Assembly: GCF_947504215.1 (NCBI RefSeq)
Contig: NZ_CANNGO010000004.1
Location: 186,001-250,000 of the forward strand
Direction: 5' to 3'
Length of the DNA: 64,000 nt
Source: an uncultured Ruegeria sp.
GTDB taxonomy: Bacteria > Pseudomonadota > Alphaproteobacteria > Rhodobacterales > Rhodobacteraceae
In this document: in pieces, positions 46,777 through 56,390 of the stretch
How the letters are laid out: the number at the start of each line of letters is the position of its first letter
Position numbering within the stretch: position 1 is the first letter of the stretch
The notes under the pieces: generated by a model
What the model saw: the letters and a program-made list of their open reading frames with translations, nothing else
Told to the model about the DNA's origin: nothing
The model's database searches: none
Translations under genes and position numbers: made by a program

Positions 46777-47739
46777 TCACACCAGCAATGTGGTGACATA
46801 CAGCACATAAAGGAAAGTCAATGCCACACCCCAGTTACGTGAGATGTCCTTTTTGAAGAAAACAAACGGGATCAGCAGCAGGGATGCCGCCAGCATGACC
46901 CACAGATCATAACGCAAGAATTCGGGTTCGACAGGAATCTTTCCGAACCAGGTGGCGATACCAACAATGGCCAACAGGTTGAACATGTTGGACCCAATGA
47001 CATTGCCCAGCGCAACATCTGCCTGACGGCGAAGCGCCGCCATAACGGTGGTCGCCAATTCCGGCAACGAGGTTCCCACGGCGATCAGGGTCAAACCGAT
47101 CACTGTCTCGCTGACGCCGTATTCCCGCGCAATGATAGTGGCGTTGTCCACCAGCAAATGGGCACCCATCGGCAGGCCGATCAACCCAAGGATCAGGTAA
47201 ATCGAGACCTTCCAATACGGCATATCCGGATCGGCCTCTTCCAGACCTTCCAACTCTTCCTCTTCTGCGCAGGCGTCACCAATTGCTTTGCGATGGGCGT
47301 TCGCCTCGCGAAACGCATTCCCCAACACCAAAGCCAGCGCAGTCAGCAGAATGGCCCCGCTGAACAGGTTGAACACGCCGCAAAATGCCAACCCAATGAA
47401 CAAAACTGTTGCTAACAGCATAAAGACGTAGTTTTTGCGGCTGTCGCATTCGCTGGTGTGCAAGGTTGCGAGTAAGGCCGGTACACCCAGAACAAGAAGG
47501 ATGTTGGCCGTGTTCGAACCAACAACGTTACCCAGCGCGATCCCGGGCGCGTTTTCCTTCAAGGCGCTGATTGCAATCAACAGCTCTGGCGCAGATGTGC
47601 CAAAAGCCACAATGGTCAGGCTGACGATCAACGCAGGCACGCCCAACCGCAGGCTCAGGTTCACGGCACCGCGCACCAGCGCATCACCGGCCAGCAAAAG
47701 GATTACCAATCCAAGGCCAGATAGCAGCCATGCCGTCAT
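46777..47739 (-). CDS. Calcium/sodium exchanger (CaCA family, YrbG-like)
   Basis: 320-residue antiporter with ten to eleven membrane segments and the two inverted alpha-repeats of the CaCA family: GTSAPELLIAISALKENAPGIALGNVVGSN and GTSLPELATTVMAALRRQADVALGNVIGSN-type motifs (shown in part). A cytosolic acidic loop (EEEELEGLEEADPD) sits between them. The ATG at 47739 overlaps the stop of the small zinc-ribbon gene by 4 bases; the frame reaching 47805 would overlap that gene further. Confidence 0.93.
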   Translation of the reverse strand: MTAWLLSGLGLVILLLAGDALVRGAVNLSLRLGVPALIVSLTIVAFGTSAPELLIAISALKENAPGIALGNVVGSNTANILLVLGVPALLATLHTSECDSRKNYVFMLLATVLFIGLAFCGVFNLFSGAILLTALALVLGNAFREANAHRKAIGDACAEEEELEGLEEADPDMPYWKVSIYLILGLIGLPMGAHLLVDNATIIAREYGVSETVIGLTLIAVGTSLPELATTVMAALRRQADVALGNVIGSNMFNLLAIVGIATWFGKIPVEPEFLRYDLWVMLAASLLLIPFVFFKKDISRNWGVALTFLYVLYVTTLLV

Positions 47740-47906
47740 GCCCGGCCTCCCTTTTCGCAGGCGCAGGGGCCTTTTCCAATTTTGAAACGTCCGCAGCGCG
47801 GACATTTGGCCGATTTCAAACGCTTCTGACCGGGAAAGCGCAGCTTCCCGAACATCGCCAATACGCCCATGGCGATCAGGAACAGAGTGACAATCTTGAC
47901 GATCAC
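47736..47906 (-). CDS. 56-residue membrane protein with C-terminal zinc ribbon
   Basis: Very short gene read on the minus strand: GTG start at 47906, one base after the S49 peptidase stop, and TGA at 47736-47738 overlapping the exchanger start (ATGA). The product has a membrane helix (VTLFLIAMGVLAMFG, ~6-20), a basic stretch, and CPRC...CAC, four cysteines forming a likely zinc ribbon. Double overlap with both neighbours and the intact cysteine pattern argue strongly for a real gene. I believe roseobacters commonly carry it; function unknown. Confidence 0.75.
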   Translation of the reverse strand: MIVKIVTLFLIAMGVLAMFGKLRFPGQKRLKSAKCPRCGRFKIGKGPCACEKGGRA

Positions 47907-47907
47907 G

Positions 47908-48705
47908 TCACAAGCCGAAACGTGCGTAGGCTGCTCGCTCCTCTAGTCCGGCCACGGCATCCTGCGCCAGCGCCGCACCGAACCGCGACCAGATCGGCTT
48001 CTTTACGCCATAGCGGCGAAACTTCACCTTTTCGCCAAACCGTTCCTGTAGTTTTGGTTTGAGATGGGCAACGCCATCAATCAGACCCAACTCATGCGCA
48101 CGGCGGGCCAACCAGACCTCTCCCGTGAACAGATCAGCGCTTTGGTCCAGCTTGTCCCCGCGCCTTGCTTTGACATGCACAATGAAGTTTTCGTGGATGT
48201 CGTGTAACAAGCGTTCAAGCCGTGCGACATCTTCTTTCTTTTCAGGGGCGAATGGATCCAGCATCGACTTGGACTGACCCGCGGTGTGCACCCGGCGTTC
48301 AAAGCCCTGTCGCGCCAGAAAGACGTGGGCTCCGAACCCTGACGAGATCACGCCGATCGAGCCCAGGACCGAACTGTCGTCAGCCCATATCTCATCTGCC
48401 GCCGCTGCCAGCCAATAACCGCCCGAGGCTGCTACATCCTCGACAAATGCTATGACCGGTATCTCGAGCTCTTGCGACAGCCGACGAATTCGCGCCCCGA
48501 TCAATGAGCTTTGGACCGGAGAACCGCCAGGCGAGTTTATCTCAAGCGCGACTGCAACCGGCTTGCCTTTGCGAAACGCTTTTTCAATGACGGGGGCCAA
48601 GGTGGTGTCATTCAACGACCCGCGTCCGGCCATACCTATGGCACCAGACAGACGGATGACGGCCACGCTGGGCTGCTTTTTTACAAACGGCAGGCTGAAC
48701 TTCAT
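47908..48705 (-). CDS. S49 family (SppA-type) serine peptidase
   Basis: 265-residue half-length signal-peptide-peptidase-like enzyme. The catalytic Ser94 is in AASGGYWLA and the general-base Lys146 in GQSKSMLDPFAPE, 52 residues apart as in known half-size SppA enzymes; EINSPGGSP is the conserved preceding motif. No clear membrane helix is present at the N-terminus (MKFSLPFVKKQ), so it may be cytosolic or peripherally bound. The frame extends to 48810, but the ATG at 48705 is the family start. First gene of the run peptidase - zinc ribbon - exchanger - SDR. Confidence 0.9.
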   Translation of the reverse strand: MKFSLPFVKKQPSVAVIRLSGAIGMAGRGSLNDTTLAPVIEKAFRKGKPVAVALEINSPGGSPVQSSLIGARIRRLSQELEIPVIAFVEDVAASGGYWLAAAADEIWADDSSVLGSIGVISSGFGAHVFLARQGFERRVHTAGQSKSMLDPFAPEKKEDVARLERLLHDIHENFIVHVKARRGDKLDQSADLFTGEVWLARRAHELGLIDGVAHLKPKLQERFGEKVKFRRYGVKKPIWSRFGAALAQDAVAGLEERAAYARFGL

Positions 48706-48819
48706 GGGTGCCGATGTAGAGTGCAGCCAAGATGTAAACAAGGGACTCGCTGGGCGTAAAACGCGACGTGAACCAATTTCATTAAGGCTGCGGGCAAAAA
48801 TGCAACGCACCAGGGTGGG

Positions 48820-49581
48820 TCAACTTCGGATGCGCCAGCCTGTTTTGAAGATCCAGCCGATGATGCCCAGACAAATGCCCGTAAAGGCTAGAATGGCCAA
48901 AAGGCTGAATGTGATCGGCACATCCGCCAGCCCATAAAACGACCAGCGGAAGCCCGAGATCAGATAGACCACCGGGTTGAATAAAGTGATTGTCTGCCAC
49001 AACGGAGGCAGCATCGAGATCGAATAAAACGTCCCGCCCAAAAAGATCAGCGGCGTCACAACAAGCTGCGGGACAAGGGAAATCTGTTCGAAATTGCTGG
49101 CCCAGATGCCGATGATAAACCCCAACAAAGAAAAGCTGAGACAGGTCAGGACCAGGAATGCGGCCATGGCCAAGGGGTGCTCGATACGTATGTCCACAAA
49201 GAAATTCGCCGTAACCAGGATTACCAGCCCGACAAACAGTGATTTCGTGGCCGCGGCCCCGACATATCCGATCACAATCTCGATGAAATTCACGGGTGCG
49301 GAGAGCAATTCATAAATTGTTCCCAGAAACTTGGGAAAATAGATTCCAAATGAGGCGTTTGTGATCGCCAGCATGACAACTGACAGCATGATCAGCCCGG
49401 GGACGATGAAGGCCCCGTAAGATACACCTTCGACCTCTTGAATACGGCTGCCAATGGCTGTGCCAAAGACCACAAAGTAAAGTGAGGTCGACAGAACCGG
49501 CGACAGAAAACTCTGTGCCAGCGTGCGGAAAAACCGGGCCATTTCGAACCGATATATTGCGGCGATTGCGGACCAGTTCAT
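48820..49581 (-). CDS. ABC-2 type exporter permease
   Basis: 253 residues with six membrane segments, an ABC-2 membrane protein; family motifs include [27 protein letters not shown] and the C-terminal [18 protein letters not shown]. It overlaps the ATPase gene by ATGA and so forms its partner. Closest in style to the YadG/YadH and daunorubicin-type exporters. Substrate unknown. Confidence 0.92.
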   Translation of the reverse strand: MNWSAIAAIYRFEMARFFRTLAQSFLSPVLSTSLYFVVFGTAIGSRIQEVEGVSYGAFIVPGLIMLSVVMLAITNASFGIYFPKFLGTIYELLSAPVNFIEIVIGYVGAAATKSLFVGLVILVTANFFVDIRIEHPLAMAAFLVLTCLSFSLLGFIIGIWASNFEQISLVPQLVVTPLIFLGGTFYSISMLPPLWQTITLFNPVVYLISGFRWSFYGLADVPITFSLLAILAFTGICLGIIGWIFKTGWRIRS

Positions 49582-50507
49582 ACGGCCTCTCCCGATACAA
49601 GGTTAACGAAGATCTCTTCCAGACTTGACTGACGTGTTTGCACATCGCTCAGCACAAGCCCCGCCTGCGCCACGTCGTTCAGCAACGTTGTGATGCCGGT
49701 ACGATCTGCATTGGTGTCATAGGTATAAACCAGTGCCCGCCCATTTCCGTTCAAGGTCAGGTTATGCGCTGAAAGGCTGTCGGGGATATCTGTTATCGGA
49801 TCGGTCAGCATGACCTCGATTTGTTTCTTACCCATCTGCGCCATCAGAGTGTCTTTGTCCTGTACCAGCAGCAATTCACCCTTGTCGATGACTCCGACGC
49901 GATCAGCGATGGCTTCGGCCTCTTCGATGTAGTGGGTGGTCAGGATGATTGTGACGCCAGCTTGCTTCAACTCGGCCACGATCTCCCACATGTCCTTGCG
50001 CAACTCGACATCTACCCCGGCGGTCGGTTCGTCCAGAAACAGGATACGTGGCTCATGTGCCAGCGCCTTGGCGATCAGCACCCGACGCTTCATACCCCCG
50101 GACAATTCCTTGATGGAGTTCTTACGCTTGTCCCACAAAGAAAGCTTGCGCAGGATTTCTTCAATCCGCGCGTTGTCGCTGCCATATCCGAACAAACCGC
50201 GCGAAAACCTGACCGTGTTCCAGACCGTTTCAAAAGGCTCCAATGCGATTTCCTGTGGCACAAGACCAATCATTTTTCGGGCAGCGCGAAATTCTGTCTG
50301 GATGTCGTGACCGCCCGCTGTGACGGAACCGGAAGTCGGCGTCGTGATTCCGCAAACTGTCGAGATCAGAGTCGTTTTTCCCGCCCCGTTGGGGCCTAGC
50401 AGAGCAAGAATCTCGCCTTCTTCTATGTCCAGCGATACGCCTTTGAGCGCCTCAAAACCATCAGCATAGGATTTGCGCAGATCCTTGATGGATAAAATGG
50501 TCGTCAT
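49578..50507 (-). CDS. ABC exporter ATP-binding protein
   Basis: 309 residues with Walker A (GPNGAGKTT), Q-loop region (GLVPQEIAL), signature LSGGMKRR, Walker B ([12 protein letters not shown]) and H-loop TTHYIEEA. The C-terminal ~90 residues are the extra domain typical of ATPases paired with ABC-2 permeases. It drives the permease encoded immediately downstream. Confidence 0.94.
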   Translation of the reverse strand: MTTILSIKDLRKSYADGFEALKGVSLDIEEGEILALLGPNGAGKTTLISTVCGITTPTSGSVTAGGHDIQTEFRAARKMIGLVPQEIALEPFETVWNTVRFSRGLFGYGSDNARIEEILRKLSLWDKRKNSIKELSGGMKRRVLIAKALAHEPRILFLDEPTAGVDVELRKDMWEIVAELKQAGVTIILTTHYIEEAEAIADRVGVIDKGELLLVQDKDTLMAQMGKKQIEVMLTDPITDIPDSLSAHNLTLNGNGRALVYTYDTNADRTGITTLLNDVAQAGLVLSDVQTRQSSLEEIFVNLVSGEAV

Positions 50508-50613
50508 GTCTGCTCCCCGTTCTGCCGGACACCCTATCGCGCAGAAAGAACGCGGAACAGGTCAATTCTGCACATAGCCCTGCGCGTCAGTTCACGTCAG
50601 ATGCCGATAGATC

Positions 50614-51474
50614 TTAACGGTTGCGCTTGGGCAGCTCTTGATTGGTTGTCCAGTCCCACGTGCCCTGATCCCGTTCAGCAACAGTCTGTTTCCAACCAAC
50701 TTCCTCGGTTCGGGTTTTAAAGTTGATGCCTTCCGGCGAATGGCGGGTAATCCCGTCAAAAATCGTGGCCAGCCGCTGCGTTTGCATCATACCCATCTGT
50801 TCGATGGCCTGATTGATCACCATTTTCTGCATCGCCAGTTGATTGACAGGAACTGATGCCATACGCGAAGCCATGGCTTCGACCGCATCGTCCAGCTGGT
50901 CGGAGGGAACTGCGTCCAGGATCAGGCCCATATCAGCCGCCTCGCGCCCGGTGATCTTGTCGCCGGTAAACAGCATGCGCTTGGCCTTTTCTGCTCCCAA
51001 ACGATAAACCCACATCGCCGTGGTCGGACAGCCCCAGACGCGGGCGGGCATGTACCCGATCTGCGCGTCTTCGGCCATGATCGTCAGATCGGCACACAAG
51101 GCGATATCCGAACCGCCCGCCACAGCAAACCCATGGACTTTGCAGATCACCGGCTTCATTGCTCGCCACAGCGACATGAAATGCTGCGTGTTGCGCCACA
51201 TGAAACTGTAGTCCTTGATCGGATCCCACGGCATGCTTTGCGTCACTTCGCCCGCGCCGTTGCCTTCGGCATAGTAAGCCAGATCGTAGCCAGCGCAGAA
51301 CCCTGACCCGTTGCCCGCAAGAACCATGACATGAATATCAGGGTCCTCATCAGCTTGAGCCACCGCATCGGACAATTGCACAGGAAGCTCATCATTGATG
51401 GCGTTCATCACCTCGGGGCGGTTCAGGGTAATCCGCGCTATCCGTCCGTCTTTCTCGTATAGGACCACCGGCAT
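50614..51474 (-). CDS. Crotonase-fold enoyl-CoA hydratase/isomerase family protein
   Basis: 286-residue crotonase. Both oxyanion-hole regions are present (GSGFCAGYDL and HGFAVAGGSDIALCADL), but the paired hydratase glutamates are not both in place (the second region reads ARVWGCP), so hydratase activity is not assured. It is divergent from the CoA transferase/racemase gene with 140 bases between starts, and the two may act on the same acyl-CoA. C-terminal WDWTTNQELPKR is unusual for the short family members. Confidence 0.85.
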   Translation of the reverse strand: MPVVLYEKDGRIARITLNRPEVMNAINDELPVQLSDAVAQADEDPDIHVMVLAGNGSGFCAGYDLAYYAEGNGAGEVTQSMPWDPIKDYSFMWRNTQHFMSLWRAMKPVICKVHGFAVAGGSDIALCADLTIMAEDAQIGYMPARVWGCPTTAMWVYRLGAEKAKRMLFTGDKITGREAADMGLILDAVPSDQLDDAVEAMASRMASVPVNQLAMQKMVINQAIEQMGMMQTQRLATIFDGITRHSPEGINFKTRTEEVGWKQTVAERDQGTWDWTTNQELPKRNR

Positions 51475-51614
51475 TTGTTCCTCCTTTTATCGGGTCGAAC
51501 AAAACACCCGAACTTGCGATCACCTAGCCCTTCCGGTCAAGACGCCACGTCGCAGAACCTCCCTCTTGCATTCCGGTCACAGTACCGAAACCTTTGCGCA
51601 GGGAGAGTTACCGC

Positions 51615-52724
51615 ATGCTGGATGGAATACGTGTCATAGAGATCGAAGGCCTGGGACCGGCCCCGTTTGCAGCCATGTTGCTCGCGGATCTTGGGGCCGA
51701 TGTCATCACCATCCACCGCAAGGGCGGAAGCATAACTCCCGGGATGCCCGAACGTTCGATCCTGGATCGCGGAAAACGATCGATAGCGCTCGACCTCAAA
51801 GACGACGCCGACCTGGACACCGCCAAACGCCTGATCGACACAGCCGATGCTTTGATCGAAGGGTTTCGCCCTGGCGTGATGGAGCGTCTGGGCCTTGGAC
51901 CCGAACACTGCCTGAAACGAAACCCCAAACTGGTCTATGGTCGCATGACCGGCTGGGGGCAGGACAGCCCGCTTTCTCAGAACGCCGGTCATGACCTTAA
52001 CTATATCGCCCTGTCCGGTGCGCTTTGGTACGCGTCGGCGCCCGAGACCCCTCCGCAGACACCCGCCACACTGGTCGGCGATATCGGCGGCGGTGCCATG
52101 TATCTGGTCACAGGTCTTCTGGCTGGTTTGATCAACGCTGAAAAGACCGGGCAAGGCACCATTGTGGATGCAGCCATATACGATGGCTCAGCCCATATGC
52201 TGAACCTGCTCATGAGCATGCGCCAAACCGGCAACCTGTCCGAGGCGCGCGGCCAAAGCTTACTGGATGGCCCGCATTGGAGCCGAACGTACATCTGCTT
52301 AGATGGCGGCTTCATCACGGTACAATGCCTTGAGCCGAAGTTTTACGCGCAATTTCTGCAGATCATGGGCCTCTCAGACGATGATGCGTTCCAACAGCAA
52401 TTCGACCGGTCACTCTGGCCAGATCAGTCCCGGCGTCTCGCTGCGCTATTTTTGACGCGAAGCCGTGATCACTGGGCTGAACTGTTTCGCGGCACGGATG
52501 CCTGCGTCGCTCCGGTGCTCAGCCCCGAACAGGCGCAGGCGCATGATATGAACGCCGCGCGCCTAACATGGCGCGACATCGACGGGACCTTGCAAGCCGC
52601 GCCCGCGCCGAGGTTCGCGAACACAGCTTGGCACCCAAAATCCAGCCCGATTCGAGGCGAACATACGAAGGAAATTCTGGCAAGCTTGGCCAACCTGACC
52701 CAGTCTGATCCTTCATCTGGCTAA
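51615..52724 (+). CDS. CaiB/BaiF family CoA enzyme, alpha-methylacyl-CoA racemase-like
   Basis: 369 residues of the class III CoA-transferase fold. The racemase acid/base pair seen in alpha-methylacyl-CoA racemases is in register: His126 (NAGHDLNY) and Asp156 (VGDIGGG). Family openings LDGIRVIEIEGLGPAPFAAMLLADLGADV and GRMTGWGQ are present. The ATG at 51615 has GGGAGAG upstream; the in-frame ATG at 51594 precedes that site. It would racemise 2-methyl branched acyl-CoAs for beta-oxidation. Confidence 0.88.
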   Translation: MLDGIRVIEIEGLGPAPFAAMLLADLGADVITIHRKGGSITPGMPERSILDRGKRSIALDLKDDADLDTAKRLIDTADALIEGFRPGVMERLGLGPEHCLKRNPKLVYGRMTGWGQDSPLSQNAGHDLNYIALSGALWYASAPETPPQTPATLVGDIGGGAMYLVTGLLAGLINAEKTGQGTIVDAAIYDGSAHMLNLLMSMRQTGNLSEARGQSLLDGPHWSRTYICLDGGFITVQCLEPKFYAQFLQIMGLSDDDAFQQQFDRSLWPDQSRRLAALFLTRSRDHWAELFRGTDACVAPVLSPEQAQAHDMNAARLTWRDIDGTLQAAPAPRFANTAWHPKSSPIRGEHTKEILASLANLTQSDPSSG

Positions 52725-52743
52725 AAATATCCCGGGGGATGAA

Positions 52744-52778
52744 TTGGCCGCAGGCCAAGAAGGGGGCTGGCCCCCTTC
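52744..52778. terminator. Double hairpin between converging CoA racemase and hemE
   Basis: TTGGCC-GCA-GGCCAA (52744-52758) is followed by GAAGGGGGC-TG-GCCCCCTTC (52759 onward), a 9-base perfect stem. On the minus strand it follows hemE, and CCCGGGATATTTTTAG lies beyond. This form is one I associate with many Rhodobacteraceae gene ends. Confidence 0.7.
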
Positions 52779-52782
52779 GCTT

Positions 52783-53817
52783 TCACCGGCTGCGCACGGT
52801 ATCGATCATCAACTGAACGTTTTCCGGATCCGCATCCGGTGTGATCCCGTGTCCAAGATTGAAAATATGTGGGCCTTTTGAAAACGCCTCAACGATCTGA
52901 TGCGTCTCATCCACCAGCGCCTGCCCGCCTGTCACCATATGAGACGACGCCAGATTTCCCTGAACGCACCCATCGACCTGCACATGTTCCACCGCCCAAT
53001 CCAGAGAAACAGAATTGTCCAGCGCAACGCAATCCACACCGGTCGCCCCTGCAAACCCGACATAACCCTCACCTGCTTCCCTTGGGAAACCGATCACGGG
53101 GATGCCGGGATGCCGCGTTTTGATGGCTTGCGTGATCACCCGGCAGGGTTCGACGGCATATTTCTGGAATGCCTCGCCTTTCAAAGATCCGGCCCAACTG
53201 TCAAAGATCTTGACCACCTCGGCCCCGGCTTCAATCTGGGCTGACAGATACTCAATCGTTGCCGCAGTGATCCGATCCAGCAAAGCCTCGAACAAGGCGG
53301 TATCGCCTTCACGCAATGCGTGGGCAGGCCCCTGATCAGGTGTGCCACGTCCGGCGATCATATATGTCGCGACAGTCCAGGGCGCACCAGCAAAGCCGAT
53401 CAAGGTTGTCTCGGCTGGCAATTCCCGTGACAAGATACGGACGGTTTCATAGACTGGCGACAGCGTTTCATGAATATCGCTGACCGGCTTCAATGCCGCG
53501 AACTCCGACGGCTGCGTGATCGTCGACAAACGTGGACCTTCACCCGTGACAAACCACAAATCCGCACCCAACGCTTGCGGCACCAGCAAGATGTCGGCAA
53601 ACAGGATTGCCGCGTCGAACCCGTAGCGGCGGATCGGCTGCAAAGTGACCTCTGCTGCCAGTTCGGGGTTATAGCACAGCGATAAAAAATCACCCGCCTG
53701 CGCACGCGCCGCTCGGTATTCTGGCAGGTACCGTCCGGCCTGACGCATCATCCAGATCGGCGGCACCTCCTGCACCTCACCCGCCAGTGCCCGCAGCAGT
53801 TTTTTTGTCTCGGCCAT
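52783..53817 (-). CDS. hemE: Uroporphyrinogen decarboxylase
   Basis: Converts uroporphyrinogen III to coproporphyrinogen III in heme and bacteriochlorophyll synthesis. 344 residues; signatures [17 protein letters not shown] near the N-terminus and [14 protein letters not shown] are intact, as are the catalytic Asp region [14 protein letters not shown] and [11 protein letters not shown]. Divergent from hemC across 105 bases, an arrangement known in alphaproteobacteria, so both may share control. Confidence 0.97.
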   Translation of the reverse strand: MAETKKLLRALAGEVQEVPPIWMMRQAGRYLPEYRAARAQAGDFLSLCYNPELAAEVTLQPIRRYGFDAAILFADILLVPQALGADLWFVTGEGPRLSTITQPSEFAALKPVSDIHETLSPVYETVRILSRELPAETTLIGFAGAPWTVATYMIAGRGTPDQGPAHALREGDTALFEALLDRITAATIEYLSAQIEAGAEVVKIFDSWAGSLKGEAFQKYAVEPCRVITQAIKTRHPGIPVIGFPREAGEGYVGFAGATGVDCVALDNSVSLDWAVEHVQVDGCVQGNLASSHMVTGGQALVDETHQIVEAFSKGPHIFNLGHGITPDADPENVQLMIDTVRSR

Positions 53818-53922
53818 CTTCGCCCCCAGTCGTCAAGATTGCGCAACGGGTCGGCTTTCGGCGGCAATTTGTCAAGCGCGGCCCCATTGTCAGGGCAATG
53901 TGACGCGACTAAAGCTGGGCGC

Positions 53923-54882
53923 ATGACATTGACCCTGCCCACCCCCGCATCGCCCCTCCGGATTGGCACCCGTGGTTCTCCGCTGGCTCTGGCTCAGGCC
54001 TATGAGACGCGCCAAAGGCTGAGCAAGGCGTTTGATCTTCCCGAAGAAGCGTTCGCGATTAAGGTCATCAAGACCACCGGTGACAACCGCGCCATGATCG
54101 ACGCGGACAGACCGCTCAAGGAAATCGGCAACAAGGGTCTTTTCACCAAGGAAATCGAAGAGGCGATGCTGCGGGGCGACATTGATATCGCCGTGCATTC
54201 GACCAAAGACATGCCCGTCGCCCAACCCGAGGGTCTGGTGCTGGATACCTTCCTGCCCCGAGAAGACGTACGGGACGCTTTCATCTCGGAACACCTGGCA
54301 TCGATCCATGATCTACCTGAGGGTGCTGTGGTGGGCACTTCGTCCCTTCGGCGCCGGGCACAGTTGCTGCACCGCCGCCCGGATTTGAACGTGGTAGAAT
54401 TCCGCGGCAATGTCCAAACCCGCCTGAAAAAACTGTCTGAAGGCGTCGCCGATTGTACGTTTCTGGCTATGGCGGGCCTGCGGCGCCTGGCCATGAGCGA
54501 CGTTCCGGCCATCGCAATCTCACCCGATGAGATGCTGCCTGCAATTGCACAAGGCACGATCTGCATTGAACGGCGCAGCACCGACCATCGCACTGCCCAA
54601 ATGCTCGAAGCCATCCATCATGGCGAAACCAATCAGCGGCTGCAGGCCGAACGGGCATTGCTTGGCGCGTTGGACGGGTCCTGCGAAACCCCGATCGCTG
54701 GTCTGGCTGAAATCCTGAGCGGTCAATTGCGCCTGCGCGGCGAAGTTCTGCGCCCTGACGGATCAGAATCAATCACCGCGGAATTGACCGGACCTGTCGC
54801 CGACGGGGCTGAAATGGGTCGCGATATGGCCGCCAATTTGTTGAAACAGGCAGGTCCCGGGTTCTTTGATTGGAAAAATTAA
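53923..54882 (+). CDS. hemC: Porphobilinogen deaminase
   Basis: Polymerises four porphobilinogens to hydroxymethylbilane. 319 residues; RIGTRGSPLALAQA, the KDMP region in VHSTKDMPVAQPEG, and the dipyrromethane-attachment Cys in LDGSCETPIAG are all present. The ATG at 53923 gives the conserved start; the longer frame to 53839 would read through the hemE upstream region. The stop is followed by an A/T-rich stretch, and the 229 bases up to the next gene hold a hairpin only. Confidence 0.96.
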   Translation: MTLTLPTPASPLRIGTRGSPLALAQAYETRQRLSKAFDLPEEAFAIKVIKTTGDNRAMIDADRPLKEIGNKGLFTKEIEEAMLRGDIDIAVHSTKDMPVAQPEGLVLDTFLPREDVRDAFISEHLASIHDLPEGAVVGTSSLRRRAQLLHRRPDLNVVEFRGNVQTRLKKLSEGVADCTFLAMAGLRRLAMSDVPAIAISPDEMLPAIAQGTICIERRSTDHRTAQMLEAIHHGETNQRLQAERALLGALDGSCETPIAGLAEILSGQLRLRGEVLRPDGSESITAELTGPVADGAEMGRDMAANLLKQAGPGFFDWKN

Positions 54883-55058
54883 TAAAAAATTTAAACAATG
54901 TGAACTACTTCACTGTCGCCCGCCCTGCCATCGGGCATTAAGGTGTCATACCGATTGGAAAGTCGGATCAGTCTCGAAAGTATCGAAAAGTTTTAGATTG
55001 TTGGTGTTGTAGTAAGTATTCGAGGGGGCGAGACTGAACCCCGAAATCCAATCAGTTA

Positions 55059-55086
55059 GGGCCGCTGTCAATTTCGACAGCGGCCC
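55059..55086. terminator. 11-base hairpin after the aminotransferase gene
   Basis: GGGCCGCTGTC pairs perfectly with GACAGCGGCCC around AATTTC, 25 bases beyond the aminotransferase stop on the minus strand. No long T-run on either side; it may end the dddQ operon. Confidence 0.55.
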
Positions 55087-55111
55087 AATTGATTCATCGG
55101 TGAGATTCTGA

Positions 55112-56389
55112 TCACTGATCGCAGATCGCTTCAACGGCCTTGGCGACTGCCTCTCTCGTTTGCCCCAGATCAACCTCGTTTAGCGCCAGCGAAGGGTAAA
55201 GCTTGCCCGGTGACTTGAAAATCCCGTGCTCGCGTAAAACTGCATTGTAAGTGGCATTGCGTTTGGGGTCGTCGTGTTTGGCGCTGCGGTAGTCTCTGCA
55301 GGTGCTGTCGGTAAAATAGATATCGAACAACGTTTCATCCCCACAAATCTGATGAGCAATCCCTGCCGCCCTCAACGCGTCAGATTGCATTTTTTGCAAT
55401 GCACGGCCAATTGTGCGGAGCCGATCATAGGCCCCGTCTCGACGCAAAATCTCCATCGTCTTCAATCCTGCCACCGACGCCACCGGATTGCCGGAGAGAG
55501 TTCCCAATTGCATCAGCCAGCCGTCTTCGCCAACGCGCGACTTGTCGAAATGCTGCATGATCTCAGAACTGGCACCAACGGCCGCCAGCGGAAAGCCGCC
55601 ACCCGTAATCTTGCCCAGCGTACAAATATCCGGCGTTACGCCATATCGCTCCTGGGCCCCACCATAGGCCAGACGGAAGCCGGTCACGATCTCATCAAAG
55701 ATCAGAAGCACATTGTGTTTGTCACACAAATCACGCAACCCCTGCAGATACCCGGGCATCGCGGGAATAATGCGTTGCAAAGGCTCGACCATGATTGCCG
55801 CGATATCGTCATGTTCGTTCAGCAGATTGGAAACCGCCTCCAGGTCATTGAATGGCGCGATCAGCATCTGCTCAACCACGCCCGCGGGGATACCTGCACT
55901 GTCCGGCACAGCCTGCGGGAAATTGACCTCGCGGCTGGGGGCAAGGCTCATTTGTGCTTCTGCGCTCATCCCGTGATAGCCGCCTTCGAATTTCAGGATC
56001 TTATCGCGTCCGGTAAAGGCGCGCGCCAGGCGGATGGCGTACATGTCTGCCTCGCCACCCGAGGCGACAAACCGCACCTGCTCGCAACAAGGTACTGCAT
56101 CTACAATGGCCTCGGCCAGTTCGATCCCTTTGCTGTTATTGGCAAAGAAGGTCATGCCCTTGGGCAATTGCTCCAGCACGGCCTCCATCACTTCGGGGTG
56201 ACCATGGCCCAACAGCATTGGCCCCGAGCCGATTAGGTAGTCGATGTATTCGGTGCCGTCCTCATCCCAGACCCGGCTGCCTTCACCTCGGGCAATAATG
56301 ATGCCGGGATCAAAATTGCCAAACCCACCCACAGGCAAGACCGTCTGCGCGCGGGCGATCCATTCGGATTGAGTGTTAATCTTAAGCAT
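55112..56389 (-). CDS. Class III aminotransferase, glutamate-1-semialdehyde aminomutase-like
   Basis: 425-residue PLP enzyme of the GSAM/class III group. The cofactor Lys260 is in GKITGGGFPLAAVG, the Asp232 that binds the pyridine nitrogen in FDEIVTGFR, and the SGGEADMYAIRLARA motif is close to the GTEA motif of HemL. It is the last gene of the dddQ operon (one base after the upstream stop), so it is likely catabolic: a true hemL would be expected in heme synthesis, but hemE and hemC here are on a separate unit. Start ATG at 56389; the frame to 56536 overlaps the neighbour. Substrate unknown. Confidence 0.85.
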   Translation of the reverse strand: MLKINTQSEWIARAQTVLPVGGFGNFDPGIIIARGEGSRVWDEDGTEYIDYLIGSGPMLLGHGHPEVMEAVLEQLPKGMTFFANNSKGIELAEAIVDAVPCCEQVRFVASGGEADMYAIRLARAFTGRDKILKFEGGYHGMSAEAQMSLAPSREVNFPQAVPDSAGIPAGVVEQMLIAPFNDLEAVSNLLNEHDDIAAIMVEPLQRIIPAMPGYLQGLRDLCDKHNVLLIFDEIVTGFRLAYGGAQERYGVTPDICTLGKITGGGFPLAAVGASSEIMQHFDKSRVGEDGWLMQLGTLSGNPVASVAGLKTMEILRRDGAYDRLRTIGRALQKMQSDALRAAGIAHQICGDETLFDIYFTDSTCRDYRSAKHDDPKRNATYNAVLREHGIFKSPGKLYPSLALNEVDLGQTREAVAKAVEAICDQ

Positions 56390-56390
56390 C

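Noticed and set aside
53818..53922. Origin next to hemE, as in Caulobacter
   Set aside because: The hemE-hemC gap is 105 bases without DnaA boxes or AT-rich DNA.
53839..53922. Longer hemC start at 53839
   Set aside because: Adds 28 residues not seen in the family and reads across the shared promoter region; ATG at 53923 gives the normal N-terminus.
54946..55173. 75-residue minus-strand ORF downstream of the aminotransferase
   Set aside because: It overlaps the aminotransferase 3' end, runs through the 11-base hairpin and has no Shine-Dalgarno or regular protein pattern.
55274..56236. 320-residue plus-strand ORF opposite the aminotransferase
   Set aside because: The opposite strand encodes an intact PLP enzyme with Lys260 and Asp232 in place; this frame has no motif.
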